A stretch of 64,000 nt of DNA. Source: Variovorax boronicumulans NBRC 103145 (lineage in GTDB: Bacteria; Pseudomonadota; Gammaproteobacteria; Burkholderiales; Burkholderiaceae_C). The stretch is from NCBI RefSeq assembly GCF_001591345.1, contig NZ_BCUS01000012.1:20322-84321 (forward strand), read 5' to 3'. The notes beneath the pieces are model-generated. The model was not told the DNA's origin and searched no databases. It saw only the letters and a list, made by a program, of their open reading frames with translations. The position numbers and the translations under genes were made by a program. Positions 35,757 through 44,501 of the stretch are shown piece after piece (within the stretch, counting starts at the first letter, position 1; the number at the start of each line of letters is the position of its first letter).

Positions 35757-35762
35757 TACAAT
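35757..35762 (+). promoter_or_regulatory. TACAAT -10 hexamer before engB
   Basis: TACAAT overlaps the upstream of two possible engB start codons (35761). If it is the -10 box, transcription begins near 35769 and translation must start at 35788. No good -35 hexamer is seen. Confidence 0.35.
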
Positions 35763-35787
35763 GGCGCCCCGTTCCGAAAGCCCATTG

Positions 35788-36525
35788 ATGACCTCCCCGC
35801 GCGCCAAGTCCGCCGCTTATCCTCCCCGCGCGGCCCCTGCCGTGGACCCGCAGGTCGCTGAACGCGAGCGCGTGGCCCTCGGTTGGCTGCACACCGCCCA
35901 CTTCCTGACCAGCGCTCCGCAGCTCGAGCACCTGCCCCCGGTCGACCTGCCCGAGATCGCTTTTGTCGGCCGTTCCAACGCCGGCAAATCGACCGCCATC
36001 AACACCCTGACGCAGCAGACGCGCCTGGCCTTCGCCTCGAAGACGCCGGGCCGCACGCAGCACATCAACCTGTTCGGCATCGGCAAGCAGAAGGTCGACG
36101 ACGCCGTGCTGGCCGACCTGCCCGGCTACGGCTACGCCGCCGTGCCGAAGGAAGCCAAGCTGCGCTGGCAGCGCGTGATGGGCAATTACCTCATGACGCG
36201 CGAAAGTCTGCGCGGGGTTGTCCTGATGTGCGATCCGCGCCACGGCATGACCGAGCTCGACGAGATCCTGCTCGACGTGATCCGCCCGCGCGTCGAGCAA
36301 GGCCTCAAATTCCTCGTGCTGCTGACCAAGTCCGACAAGCTCACGCGCACCGAAGCCGCCAAGGTGCTGTCGATTACGCGACTGAACGCCGGCGGCGGCG
36401 AGGTCAAACTGTTCTCGGCCCTGAAGAAGCAAGGGGTCGGCGAAGCGGCCGAGCTGCTGTGGCGCTGGGTACACCCCGACGACGCCGCGCCAACGCCCGC
36501 GCCGCCACCGGCCGACGACGCCTGA
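35788..36525 (+). CDS. engB: EngB/YsxC/YihA ribosome-biogenesis GTPase
   Basis: A 245-residue GTPase (254 if the ATG at 35761 is used). G1 is GRSNAGKST, G2 the TPGRTQ region, G3 DLPGYG, G4 TKSD. EngB is essential for 50S subunit assembly in many bacteria. Proline-rich extensions at both ends are longer than in E. coli YihA. It is divergent from the cytochrome c4 gene with 71 bp between them. Confidence 0.93.
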   Translation: MTSPRAKSAAYPPRAAPAVDPQVAERERVALGWLHTAHFLTSAPQLEHLPPVDLPEIAFVGRSNAGKSTAINTLTQQTRLAFASKTPGRTQHINLFGIGKQKVDDAVLADLPGYGYAAVPKEAKLRWQRVMGNYLMTRESLRGVVLMCDPRHGMTELDEILLDVIRPRVEQGLKFLVLLTKSDKLTRTEAAKVLSITRLNAGGGEVKLFSALKKQGVGEAAELLWRWVHPDDAAPTPAPPPADDA

Positions 36526-36572
36526 TGCGCTAGAGGAACCGGCTGCATCGAGCGCCTCGCCTGCGAAGTTCA

Positions 36573-36587
36573 CTATCAAAACAATAG
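36573..36587. repeat. Short CTAT...ATAG element upstream of the alpha/beta hydrolase
   Basis: A 15-bp AT-rich element CTAT-N7-ATAG lies 28 bp before the ATG in a GC-rich gap. It resembles short intergenic motifs I recall from Comamonadaceae and is loosely similar to the element inside mlaA at 4871-4891. Confidence 0.25.
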
Positions 36588-36615
36588 CAACAGTCAACCC
36601 AAGGAGACACGAAGC

Positions 36616-37527
36616 ATGATCGAGACCTTCCAACGCAGCCTGCCCAACGGCACCACCCTGAGTTGCCGTGCCGCCGGCAAGCCGGGCCAGCCGCTGATGG
36701 TGTTCCTGCACGGCTTTCCCGAGGCCGCGTTCATCTGGGACGAACTGCTCGCCTACTTCTCGGACCCGGCCCACGGCGGCTACCGCTGCGTGGCGCCCAA
36801 CCTGCGCGGCTTCGAGAAGTCCAGCGCGCCCACGGAAGTGGCCGACTACAAGGCCCACCTGCTGATCCAGGACATCCAGCAGCTCGTGGCCACCGAGAGC
36901 GCCGACGGCACCATGGCCGCGCTCGTGGCCCACGACTGGGGCGGCGCCTTCGCCTGGGGCTACGCCAATGCCTTCCCGCAGCAGGTCGGCAAGCTGGTCA
37001 TCATCAATTCGCCGCACCCGGGCACCTTCACGCGCGAGCTGCGCAACAACCCAGCGCAGCAGCAGGCCAGCGCCTACATGCACTTCCTGGCGCGCCCCGA
37101 CGCCGAAGCCCTGCTCGCGGCCGACGACTTCAAGCGCATGTGGCCCTTCTTCCTGCTGATGAAGGCCGGCCCGGACGGCTTCGGCTGGCTCACCGAAGAG
37201 GTGAAGCAACAGTACCGCGAGGTCTGGAGCGCGGGCCTCACGGGCGCCTGCAACCTGTACCGCGTGACGCCGATGAAGCCGCCGCTGCCGGGCCAGTCCG
37301 TCGACAGCATTCCGGTGCTGCCGCGCGAACGCCTCACGGTGACCATGCCGACCTTCGTGTTCTGGGCGCTCGACGACGCGGCGCTGCTGCCGGGCCTGCT
37401 CGAAGGGCTGGAAGACTATGTGCCGAAGCTCGAGGTCAAGAAGGTGCCGAACGCCACCCACTGGATCGTGCACGAGCAGCCGCAGCTGGTCGCGCGCGAG
37501 ATCGAGGGCTTCCTGGCCCGCAATTGA
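36616..37527 (+). CDS. Alpha/beta hydrolase, epoxide hydrolase / haloalkane dehalogenase type
   Basis: A 303-residue cytoplasmic alpha/beta hydrolase. The oxyanion motif is LHGFPE (31-36), the nucleophile Asp107 lies in HDWGG, and the likely catalytic His282 is in NATHWI. An aspartate rather than serine nucleophile points to epoxide hydrolase or dehalogenase chemistry. The substrate cannot be told. A good AAGGAGA ribosome-binding site precedes the ATG. It stands alone between engB and a convergent acyltransferase pair. Confidence 0.85.
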   Translation: MIETFQRSLPNGTTLSCRAAGKPGQPLMVFLHGFPEAAFIWDELLAYFSDPAHGGYRCVAPNLRGFEKSSAPTEVADYKAHLLIQDIQQLVATESADGTMAALVAHDWGGAFAWGYANAFPQQVGKLVIINSPHPGTFTRELRNNPAQQQASAYMHFLARPDAEALLAADDFKRMWPFFLLMKAGPDGFGWLTEEVKQQYREVWSAGLTGACNLYRVTPMKPPLPGQSVDSIPVLPRERLTVTMPTFVFWALDDAALLPGLLEGLEDYVPKLEVKKVPNATHWIVHEQPQLVAREIEGFLARN

Positions 37528-37622
37528 GGCGGCCGCCGCCGGGCCGCCCCAAGGCGGGCCGCGCCTCCCCCTCGGGGGGTGGAGTTACACGCAGCGAAGC
37601 GAAGTGAAAAGCCGGGGGGCTT
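37528..37622. repeat. GC-rich intergenic palindromic repeat, copy 1
   Basis: The whole 95-bp gap between two convergent genes is a compound repeat: GGGCCGC segments, a CCCCCTCGGGGGG core dyad, an ACACG...GAAGTG stretch and a final AGCCGGGGGGC. The same ordered blocks occur in inverse orientation at 61152-61256, also between convergent genes. It probably belongs to a REP/BIME-like family common in Comamonadaceae and may serve as a bidirectional terminator. Confidence 0.6.
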
Positions 37623-38507
37623 TCAATAGATCGGCGGCTCGCCCTCGGGGCGGGTTTTGAACCGGCGATGCACCCAGTAGTACTGGGACGGCATCGTGTC
37701 GATGTAGCCCTGCAGGCGCTCGTTCATGAGCGCCGTGTCGGCCTCGACGTCGTCGGTGGGGAAGTTCTGCCACGCCGGCAGCACCTGGATCTCGTAGCCG
37801 CCCGGCGTGAGCTTGGCCACCACCGGCACCACCTTGGCCTTGCCCAGCCGCGCGAAGCGCGAGAGCGACGGCACGGTGGCCGCCTGCACGCCGTAGAAGG
37901 GCACGAAGATGGTCTGGTCGCGCCCGAAGTCCATGTCGGGCAGCAGGTACAGCAAACCGCCCTTGCGCAGCCCCGCGAGGATGGGCTTGATGCCGTCCAC
38001 CCGGTTGAGCGCCGCCACGTCGCCGAAGCGGGTGCGGCCTTCGCGGATCCAGGCGTCGACCATCGGGTCGCGCTGGGTCGTGTAGATCGTGGCCGAGGGG
38101 CGCGCCGTGTGCATGGTGAGCGCGGTGGCCGCGGCATCGAGCCCGTAGAAGTGCGGCGCGAACAGGATCATCGGCGCCTCGCCTTCGGCGATCTCACGGA
38201 TTTCCGGCGCCGCGCCCACGATCGTGAGCCGGCTCTTCACCACCTTCTCGGGCGCATGCCACAGCCAGCTGCGGTCCAGCCACGACTGCGCGACGAAGAC
38301 GAAGGTCTCGCGTGCGATGGCCCGGCGCTCGGCCTCCGATTTTTCGGGGAAGCACAGGGCCAGGTTCCGGTCGACCACGCGCCGCCGCGGCACGGCGATG
38401 GTGTGCAGCAGGCGGCCGAGGACCCTGCTGAAGCCGCGCACCAGCGGCAGGGGCAGCGGTGCCAGCACCCGCATGAAGCCGATACCGAGTCGGGAGCTCA
38501 GGCTCAT
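37623..38507 (-). CDS. Lipid A lauroyl/myristoyl acyltransferase family protein (LpxL/LpxM type)
   Basis: A 294-residue HtrB/MsbB family acyltransferase. An N-terminal membrane-associating segment is followed by the catalytic HX4D motif at H119 and D124 (APHFYGLD), and a DMDFGRDQTIFVPFYG block. It would add a secondary acyl chain to Kdo2-lipid A at the inner membrane. The ATG at 38507 overlaps the upstream acyltransferase stop. A longer open frame upstream is a shadow of that gene. It ends at the intergenic repeat. Confidence 0.88.
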   Translation of the reverse strand: MSLSSRLGIGFMRVLAPLPLPLVRGFSRVLGRLLHTIAVPRRRVVDRNLALCFPEKSEAERRAIARETFVFVAQSWLDRSWLWHAPEKVVKSRLTIVGAAPEIREIAEGEAPMILFAPHFYGLDAAATALTMHTARPSATIYTTQRDPMVDAWIREGRTRFGDVAALNRVDGIKPILAGLRKGGLLYLLPDMDFGRDQTIFVPFYGVQAATVPSLSRFARLGKAKVVPVVAKLTPGGYEIQVLPAWQNFPTDDVEADTALMNERLQGYIDTMPSQYYWVHRRFKTRPEGEPPIY

Positions 38508-39403
38508 GGCGCGGCCCCTCCGGCGGCGTTGGCCACCACGGCGGGTTCGCCGCGCGGCTCCTTGTAGCGCGCGTAGTCCCAGACGTACTGGCCGGGCAGG
38601 CTGTGGATCAGGCGGCCGATGCCGTCGTTCATGGCGGCGGCGGCGTCCTCGATGGAGGCGTCGGGGTCGGTGAGCGCGGTGCCGACGATCGGCTCGAAGC
38701 GGATCACGTAGCCCGCGCCGCGCGGCAGGCGCTCGCACACGCTGAGGAAGCAGGCGGCGCCGGTCTGTTGGGCCAAACGGGGAAGCAGGGTCATGGTGTA
38801 GGCGGGGCGGCCGAGGAAAGGCGCCCACACGCCCTGCCCCAGCGGCGGCACCTGGTCGGGCAGGATGCCGGTGTAGCCGCCGCTGCGCAGCGTGCGGATC
38901 AGGCCGCGCACGCCGGTGTTGTTGGTCGGCAGGGTCTGCAGGCCGGGTCGGTCGCGCGAGCCCGCGGCGATCAGGTCGGCCATCCATTTCTTGCGCGCCG
39001 GACGGAACAGCGCGGTGATCGGCCCGAAGTCCGCGAGAAAGCGCTCGCCGATGGCCTGCCCGCACATCTCCCAGCTGCCCAGGTGCGGCGCCACGAGGAT
39101 CACGCCCTTTTTCGCGCGCATCGCGGCCTCGAAGGCCTCCACGCCTTCCCAGCGCACCACGCGCGTCAGCACGCTCTCGCCCTGCGGGCGCAGCCACAGC
39201 CAGGGCAGCTCGGAGGCCATGTGACCGGCGGCGGCGATGGCGGGACGGTACTGCGCGGGCGAGAAGCCGGCGCTCTCGGCGTTGGCCTTGAAGCGGCGGC
39301 GGTAGTCCGGCGCGCACCACCAGACCAGCCATCCCAGCAAGGCGCCGAGCCGATGCATCAACGGCATCGGCACGCGGGCAAGCAGGCGGAACAGGGTGAT
39401 CAT
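38504..39403 (-). CDS. Lipid A acyltransferase family protein (LpxL/HtrB type)
   Basis: A 299-residue acyltransferase with the HX4E catalytic pair H107 and E112 in VAPHLGSWE and an N-terminal hydrophobic helix. It has the same family fold as the next gene but a different acid residue and little identity by eye, so the two probably add different secondary acyl chains to lipid A. They are translationally coupled (4-bp overlap) and divergent from metK, 232 bp away. Confidence 0.88.
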   Translation of the reverse strand: MITLFRLLARVPMPLMHRLGALLGWLVWWCAPDYRRRFKANAESAGFSPAQYRPAIAAAGHMASELPWLWLRPQGESVLTRVVRWEGVEAFEAAMRAKKGVILVAPHLGSWEMCGQAIGERFLADFGPITALFRPARKKWMADLIAAGSRDRPGLQTLPTNNTGVRGLIRTLRSGGYTGILPDQVPPLGQGVWAPFLGRPAYTMTLLPRLAQQTGAACFLSVCERLPRGAGYVIRFEPIVGTALTDPDASIEDAAAAMNDGIGRLIHSLPGQYVWDYARYKEPRGEPAVVANAAGGAAP

Positions 39404-39475
39404 TGAACGGGGAGGGGGAGAGAGTCAGGGAGCGTCAAAAGGCGGACGCGCGCGCATGGTATTGCGCGGCTCGAA

Positions 39476-39635
39476 TAGAATGCAAATTGTCGCCGAGTTA
39501 CGGAACAACTTGCAGGGCGACACCCACAAGCGCGAATGCGATTGTGTCCCGTCGATTCATCGACATCTGCTAAAGCGTTCGCCAGGGCTCCGCAGAGTTG
39601 GCAACGCGCCAATTGAACTTCAAGGAGTGACCACA
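39476..39635 (+). promoter_or_regulatory. Structured metK leader, candidate riboswitch
   Basis: After a TAGAAT -10-like box (39476-39481, no good -35) the leader can form three hairpins: TGTCGCC/GGCGACA (39488-39494 with 39516-39522, plus inner AGTT/AACT), GTCGA/TCGAC (39551-39564), and GCGTT-c-GCCA/TGGC-AACGC (39575-39607). The loop of the third contains CTCC (39588-39591), which can pair with GGAG of the metK ribosome-binding site (39624-39627), forming a pseudoknot that would block initiation. It matches no SAM riboswitch class I can recognise. Confidence 0.45.
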
Positions 39636-40820
39636 GTGGCGAACGACTTTCTCTTTACTTCCGAATCGGTTTCCGAAGGCCATCCCGACAAGGTCGCGGA
39701 CCAGATCTCGGACGCGATCCTCGACGCGATCTTCGAACAAGACCCCCGCAGCCGCGTCGCCGCCGAAACGCTGACCAACACCGGCCTCGTGGTGCTTGCC
39801 GGCGAGATCACGACCAACGCGCACGTCGACTACATCCAGGTCGCGCGCGACACCATCAAGCGCATCGGCTACGACAACACCGAGTACGGCATCGACTACA
39901 AGGGTTGCGCGGTGATGGTCTGCTACGACAAGCAGTCCAACGACATCGCCCAGGGCGTGGACCACGCCTCCGACGACCACCTGAACACCGGCGCCGGCGA
40001 CCAGGGCCTGATGTTCGGCTACGCCTGCGACGAAACGCCCGAGCTGATGCCCGCGCCGATCTACTACGCGCACCGCCTCGTGGAGCGCCAGGCCCAGCTG
40101 CGCAAGGACGGCCGCCTGCCCTTCCTGCGCCCCGACGCCAAGAGCCAGGTCACGATGCGCTACGTGGACGGCAAGCCCCACAGCATCGACACCGTGGTGC
40201 TCTCCACGCAGCACAGCCCCGACCAGAGCGAGACGCCGACCAAGATGAAGGCCTCGTTCAACGAAGCCATCATCGAAGAGATCATCAAGCCCGTGCTGCC
40301 CAAGGAATGGCTGCAGAACACGCGCTACCTGATCAACCCGACCGGCCGCTTCGTCATCGGCGGCCCGCAGGGCGACTGCGGCCTCACCGGCCGCAAGATC
40401 ATCGTCGACACCTACGGCGGCGCCTGCCCGCACGGCGGCGGCGCGTTCTCCGGCAAGGACCCGTCCAAGGTCGACCGCTCGGCCGCCTACGCCGCGCGCT
40501 ACGTGGCCAAGAACATCGTGGCCGCCGGCCTGGCGCGCCAGTGCCAGATCCAGGTGGCGTACGCCATCGGCGTGGCCCAGCCGATGAACATCACGGTCTA
40601 CACCGAAGGCACCGGCGTGATCCCCGACGAGAAGATCGCCGAACTCGTGCGCGAGCATTTCGACCTGCGCCCGAAGGGCATCATCCAGATGCTCGACCTG
40701 CTGCGCCCGATCTACCAGAAGACCGCCGCCTACGGCCACTTCGGCCGCGAAGAGCCCGAGTTCACCTGGGAAGCCACGACGCAAGCGGCCGCACTGCGCG
40801 CCGCAGCCGGCCTCAAGTAA
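39636..40820 (+). CDS. metK: S-adenosylmethionine synthetase
   Basis: A 394-residue enzyme that makes SAM from ATP and methionine. The start is GTG at 39636, 8 nt after AAGGAG; the open frame further upstream lies in the leader. Signatures are SVSEGHPDK at the N-terminus, [12 protein letters not shown], and the phosphate loop [19 protein letters not shown]. Length and sequence are standard. A clear terminator follows. Confidence 0.97.
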   Translation: MANDFLFTSESVSEGHPDKVADQISDAILDAIFEQDPRSRVAAETLTNTGLVVLAGEITTNAHVDYIQVARDTIKRIGYDNTEYGIDYKGCAVMVCYDKQSNDIAQGVDHASDDHLNTGAGDQGLMFGYACDETPELMPAPIYYAHRLVERQAQLRKDGRLPFLRPDAKSQVTMRYVDGKPHSIDTVVLSTQHSPDQSETPTKMKASFNEAIIEEIIKPVLPKEWLQNTRYLINPTGRFVIGGPQGDCGLTGRKIIVDTYGGACPHGGGAFSGKDPSKVDRSAAYAARYVAKNIVAAGLARQCQIQVAYAIGVAQPMNITVYTEGTGVIPDEKIAELVREHFDLRPKGIIQMLDLLRPIYQKTAAYGHFGREEPEFTWEATTQAAALRAAAGLK

Positions 40821-40841
40821 GCACTGCGACTACCGGGTCTC

Positions 40842-40878
40842 AAGGCCCGCCGTCCCCTCGGGGCGGCGGGCCTTTTCC
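40842..40878 (+). terminator. Rho-independent terminator of metK
   Basis: An 11-bp perfect stem AAGGCCCGCCG/CGGCGGGCCTT (40842-40852, 40864-40874) is followed by TTCCTTTC. It lies 21 bp after the metK stop and also separates metK from the convergent TonB receptor gene. Confidence 0.85.
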
Positions 40879-40895
40879 TTTCATGGCGCCTTCAG

Positions 40896-43022
40896 TCAGA
40901 AGCGATACGCGCCGCTCAGGCCCACCGTCCAGTTGCGACCGGGCGCGGGCTCGTAGAAGCGCGCATTGCCTTCGTTGACGATGACCGAGCCCATGTAGCG
41001 CCGGTCGAACAGGTTGTCGACGCGCGCGAAGGCGTTGAAGTCCCAGCGCTCCCACTTCTTCAGGTAGCCGGCGTACAGCGCCGCCACGGCGTAGCCGTGC
41101 GCGCTCGCGGTGTTCAGGTCGTTGGCCTGGATGCGGCTCAGCGCGCGCATCTCGACACCCGCGCGCCAGCCCTCGGGCGGCACCCAGCCGAGCGAGGCGA
41201 ACAGTGACTGGCGCGCGATGCCCGGGATGCGGTTGCCCGCGTTCACCGCATTGCTACCCGCGCAAGGCGACGGCGAGCAGAACGCATCGCGGTACGTCGC
41301 GTCCAGCCACGTGTAGGCGACCTGCGTGCGCCAGTGGTCGGCCGTCTCGTGCTGCCAGCCCAGCTCGAAACCGTTGCGCCGCGTGCGCCCCGCGTTCTGG
41401 AAGGTGGCGCGGCCGCCGCTGTTGGTGGCGGTGACGATCTCGTCGCGCGTGCGGGTGTGGAACAGCGCCGCCGTCAGCAGGCCGCCGGCCAGCCGCGCCT
41501 TCGCGCCCACTTCGAGGCTGTCGTTCACCGAAGGCCGCAGCCCGAAGTTGAGCCCGCTCGCGCCGCCCGGTCGGTACGACAGCTCGTTGAGCGTCGGCGT
41601 CTCGAAGCCCCGGCCCACCGAGCCGTACACCGCGAGATCGGGCGTGGCCTGGTAGCGCAGCGAGGCCACAGGCAAGGTCTTGCTGTAGCTCGCGCTGCCG
41701 CTGTCGTCGCGGTTGGCGCCGGCTATGTACAGGTCGTGCGAATCGAAGTGCACACGGCTGCGGCGCACGCCGGCCTCGAGCGTCCAGCGCTCGGAAAAAC
41801 GCCACGCCGCCTGCGCATACGGATCGAGGTTCCAGACCTCGTTGCGCTCGTTGCGGCGCAACCGCCCCTGCACGCCCAGCAGGGGCGCGGCCACCGGGCC
41901 CAGGTAGTTCTCGTAGCCGCGGCGGCGCTCGCGCAGGCTGTCGTAGCCCAGGCCCGCCACGAGGTCGAAGGGCCGGTCGGCCAGCTGCAGCGCGGCGGTC
42001 CAGCGCAGGTCGACGCCGCCGTACTGGCGCGTGAGGTCGATCACGCCGCCCGCATGCAGCGGACTCTGCTGCGCCGACGGCGGGATCGACTGGAACTGCA
42101 CGGTCTTGCGCTCGCCGCCATAGACCATGAACTGCAGCGCCTGCTCTGTGTTGATACGCCGCTCGTAGCGCAGGCCGACCTGCGTCTGTTCGACCGTCTT
42201 GCGCGTGTCGTACTGCAGCGCCAGCGGCGCCTTGCGCGGTGCCTGCGCGACCTGCTCTGCCGTCAGGCCCAGCGGGTCTTGCGCCTCGATGCGCACGCTG
42301 TTGAACACCAGCGTGAGCTTGTCTCCGTTGTCGAGTGCGACGCCCAGCTTGCCGTTCGCGATGTTGCGCCGCGCGGCACTCTGCTCGCGCCAGCCGTCGG
42401 TGCGAAAGTGGCTCGCGCCGAGCAGGTAGTCGACCGCGCCCTGCGAGCCGCTGAGCTGCAGCGACTGGCGCCAGCTGCCGAAGCTGCCGCCCGCCAGCGC
42501 ATACGACAGGCGCGGCGCGCCCTCCCCCGAAGCCGTGAACGCCTGCACCACGCCGCCCGACGAATTGCCGTACAGCGCCGAGAACGGCCCGCGCAGCACC
42601 TCGACGCGGTCGACCGAGCCGATGTCGATGTTCGAGGTCTGCCCCTGGCCGTCGGGCAAGGTGGCCGGAATGCCGTCGACATACAGGCGCACGCCGCGCA
42701 CGCCGAAGGTCGAGCGCGCGCCGAAGCCGCGCACCGACAGCTGCAGGTCCTGCGCGTAGTTCATGCGGTTCTGCACCTGCAGGCCGGGCACGGCGCCCAG
42801 GCTTTCGGACAGGTTGACCTGCATCCGGCTGTCGCGCATCTCGTCGCCTTCGACGCGGTCGACCGAGCCGGGCACGAGAAACGGAGACAGCGTGCCGCGC
42901 GGCGTGGAAACGGTGGCATCGCGCAGCGTGCCAGCCGGCGACGTGGCGGGCTGCTGGCCGTGCACGGCCAGCGGAACGCTCAGGATCAGCAGGCGAAGCG
43001 GGTAGGAGAGTGCGGCATTCAT
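40896..43022 (-). CDS. TonB-dependent outer-membrane receptor (second of the operon)
   Basis: A 708-residue receptor from the ATG at 43022 (an in-frame GTG lies 6 bp upstream). A signal peptide ending VHGQ is followed by a plug domain with LQLSVRGFGARSTFGVRGV and VEVLRGPFSALYGNSSGG, then a 22-strand barrel ending in Phe (SGAYRF). The substrate is unknown, but the operon with a PepSY protein and a Fur-type promoter points to ferric siderophores or another iron chelate. A hairpin covers the bases just before the start codon. Confidence 0.88.
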   Translation of the reverse strand: MNAALSYPLRLLILSVPLAVHGQQPATSPAGTLRDATVSTPRGTLSPFLVPGSVDRVEGDEMRDSRMQVNLSESLGAVPGLQVQNRMNYAQDLQLSVRGFGARSTFGVRGVRLYVDGIPATLPDGQGQTSNIDIGSVDRVEVLRGPFSALYGNSSGGVVQAFTASGEGAPRLSYALAGGSFGSWRQSLQLSGSQGAVDYLLGASHFRTDGWREQSAARRNIANGKLGVALDNGDKLTLVFNSVRIEAQDPLGLTAEQVAQAPRKAPLALQYDTRKTVEQTQVGLRYERRINTEQALQFMVYGGERKTVQFQSIPPSAQQSPLHAGGVIDLTRQYGGVDLRWTAALQLADRPFDLVAGLGYDSLRERRRGYENYLGPVAAPLLGVQGRLRRNERNEVWNLDPYAQAAWRFSERWTLEAGVRRSRVHFDSHDLYIAGANRDDSGSASYSKTLPVASLRYQATPDLAVYGSVGRGFETPTLNELSYRPGGASGLNFGLRPSVNDSLEVGAKARLAGGLLTAALFHTRTRDEIVTATNSGGRATFQNAGRTRRNGFELGWQHETADHWRTQVAYTWLDATYRDAFCSPSPCAGSNAVNAGNRIPGIARQSLFASLGWVPPEGWRAGVEMRALSRIQANDLNTASAHGYAVAALYAGYLKKWERWDFNAFARVDNLFDRRYMGSVIVNEGNARFYEPAPGRNWTVGLSGAYRF

Positions 43023-43023
43023 C

Positions 43024-43046
43024 GGCACCGATTCTGCGTCGGTGCC
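43024..43046 (-). promoter_or_regulatory. Hairpin over the translation-initiation region of the second TonB receptor
   Basis: A perfect 8-bp stem GGCACCGA/TCGGTGCC (43039-43046 with 43024-43031) with a 7-nt loop ends 1 nt before the ATG at 43022. It would sequester the initiation region in the mRNA. It lies inside the 37-bp gap after the 70-residue gene. Confidence 0.45.
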
Positions 43047-43059
43047 CTGACCCTTCCGC

Positions 43060-43272
43060 CTAGCGGGAACCCGTGCGCGGCGAGCGGCGCCAGCCGTACC
43101 AGGCGCACACGAGCACCGGAATGCCCAGGCCCACCCAGGCCACCATGTCGCCGAGGCCGCCGTCGCTGAACAGCGCGGTGATGAGGCCGACGATGGTCAT
43201 CACGCCGAGCGCGATCGGCCAGCCCCACATGCGCCAGAAGGACTGGTGCGGTGCCTTGTGGTGCGTCGTCAT
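43060..43272 (-). CDS. Small two-helix membrane protein
   Basis: A 70-residue protein with a histidine-containing N-terminus (MTTHHKAPHQSFWRMWGWP) and two hydrophobic helices (about 17-36 and 43-62) ending RRSPRTGSR. I do not recognise a named family; similar short proteins accompany PepSY reductase-like genes beside TonB receptors. It overlaps the PepSY gene by 4 bp, so it is probably its partner in the inner membrane. A role in iron reduction or transport is inference from position. Confidence 0.75.
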   Translation of the reverse strand: MTTHHKAPHQSFWRMWGWPIALGVMTIVGLITALFSDGGLGDMVAWVGLGIPVLVCAWYGWRRSPRTGSR

Positions 43273-44471
43273 GCCTGCACCTTCATGGCCGGTGCCGGGT
43301 CGGGCTGCGGGCCCGAAGCCGGGGGCGGCGCACGCTCCGTGGCGGGCGCCGCGGTCGGGGTCGCCCGGGCCGGCACGGTGTTGCCGCGCTTGAGCCACAG
43401 GTACAGCCCGCTGCCCAGCACGATGATGGTCGCGATGTCCAGCAGCGCCCACAGGATCTGCATCGGCATGCCGCCGTAGTCGCCGAAGTGCAGCGGCTGC
43501 GACACCAGCAGGCCCGTGAGGTACCACGGCATCTTCGGCGCCGCCGTCACCTCTGCGGTCTTGGCATCGACCAGCACCGGCTGCAGCAGCTTCGAGGTGA
43601 AGGGCTCGTTGCCGCGCAGGAAGAAGGTCGTGTGGTGCGGGCTCGAGAACGAGGTGCCCGGGAACGCGATGAACGACAGCTTCATGCCCGGCGCCTTCTG
43701 CATCGCACCTTCCATCGAGCGCTGCAGCGAGCCGCGCTCGGCCACCGGCACCACCGGCTCGTTCTTGTAGGGCGCGAGCAGCGTGCTGAGCTGGTCGTAC
43801 TGCCAGTACTTGATGATCAGGTCGGCCCAGGTGTTGATCATGCCGGTGGAGCCCACCACGAACAGCCACACCAGCGTGACGATGCCCAGCAGGTTGTGCA
43901 GGTCGAGCCACTTCAGGCGCGGGCGCTTCTCGCGCCGGACGGTCCCGAAGTCGAGCTTGCGCATGAACGGCGAATACAGCACCACGCCCGAGACGATGGC
44001 CACCAGCAGCAGCAGCCCCATGAAGCCCAGGAACAGCTTGCCCGGCAGCCCGGCGAACAGGTCAACGTGCAGCTTGAACATGATGTACATGAAGCCCTGG
44101 CTGAACTCCGGCTGCGCCAGCACGACGCCGGTGCGCGCATCGACCGCCACCGACTTGAAGTCTTCGGTGGGCTCGGGCGTGGGCGTGAGCGTGACGAACC
44201 ACAGGCCGTCGTCGTCCTCGGGCTGCGAGACGAACTGCACCACGCGGTCGGGGTGCTTGGCGCGGCCGATCTCGACCACCTTGTCCAGGCTGATGCGCGG
44301 CGTGTTGGCCGGCATCTTCGGCGCCTCGACCTCGGTGCCCAGCAGGTGGCCGATCTCGTGGTGGAAGATCAGCGGCAGGCCGGTGATGCACAGCAACAGC
44401 ATGAACACCGTGCAGACAAGGCTGCTCCACTTGTGCACCCAGGCCCAGGTCTTGATCTTTCGGCTGTCCAT
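43269..44471 (-). CDS. PepSY-associated membrane protein, putative ferric-siderophore reductase
   Basis: A 400-residue protein with an N-terminal helix (WVHKWSSLVCTVFMLLLCITGLPLIF), a periplasmic PepSY region, and further helices in the middle and at the end. Conserved histidines lie at helix edges (WVHKWSS, FHHEIGHLL, LKWLDLHNLLG), as in haem-binding PepSY_TM proteins (PiuB/FoxB-like) that reduce ferric siderophores at the inner membrane. The C-terminal 40 residues are Pro/Ala-rich. It lies 30 bp after the first receptor gene. Confidence 0.87.
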   Translation of the reverse strand: MDSRKIKTWAWVHKWSSLVCTVFMLLLCITGLPLIFHHEIGHLLGTEVEAPKMPANTPRISLDKVVEIGRAKHPDRVVQFVSQPEDDDGLWFVTLTPTPEPTEDFKSVAVDARTGVVLAQPEFSQGFMYIMFKLHVDLFAGLPGKLFLGFMGLLLLVAIVSGVVLYSPFMRKLDFGTVRREKRPRLKWLDLHNLLGIVTLVWLFVVGSTGMINTWADLIIKYWQYDQLSTLLAPYKNEPVVPVAERGSLQRSMEGAMQKAPGMKLSFIAFPGTSFSSPHHTTFFLRGNEPFTSKLLQPVLVDAKTAEVTAAPKMPWYLTGLLVSQPLHFGDYGGMPMQILWALLDIATIIVLGSGLYLWLKRGNTVPARATPTAAPATERAPPPASGPQPDPAPAMKVQA

Positions 44472-44501
44472 GTCGTCGTGCGTCGTTGGGTGGGGAAAAG
44501 G

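Noticed and set aside
39575..39635. Identification of the metK leader as a known SAH or SAM riboswitch
   Set aside because: I could not align it to the conserved cores of those classes by eye, so only a structured-leader call is kept.
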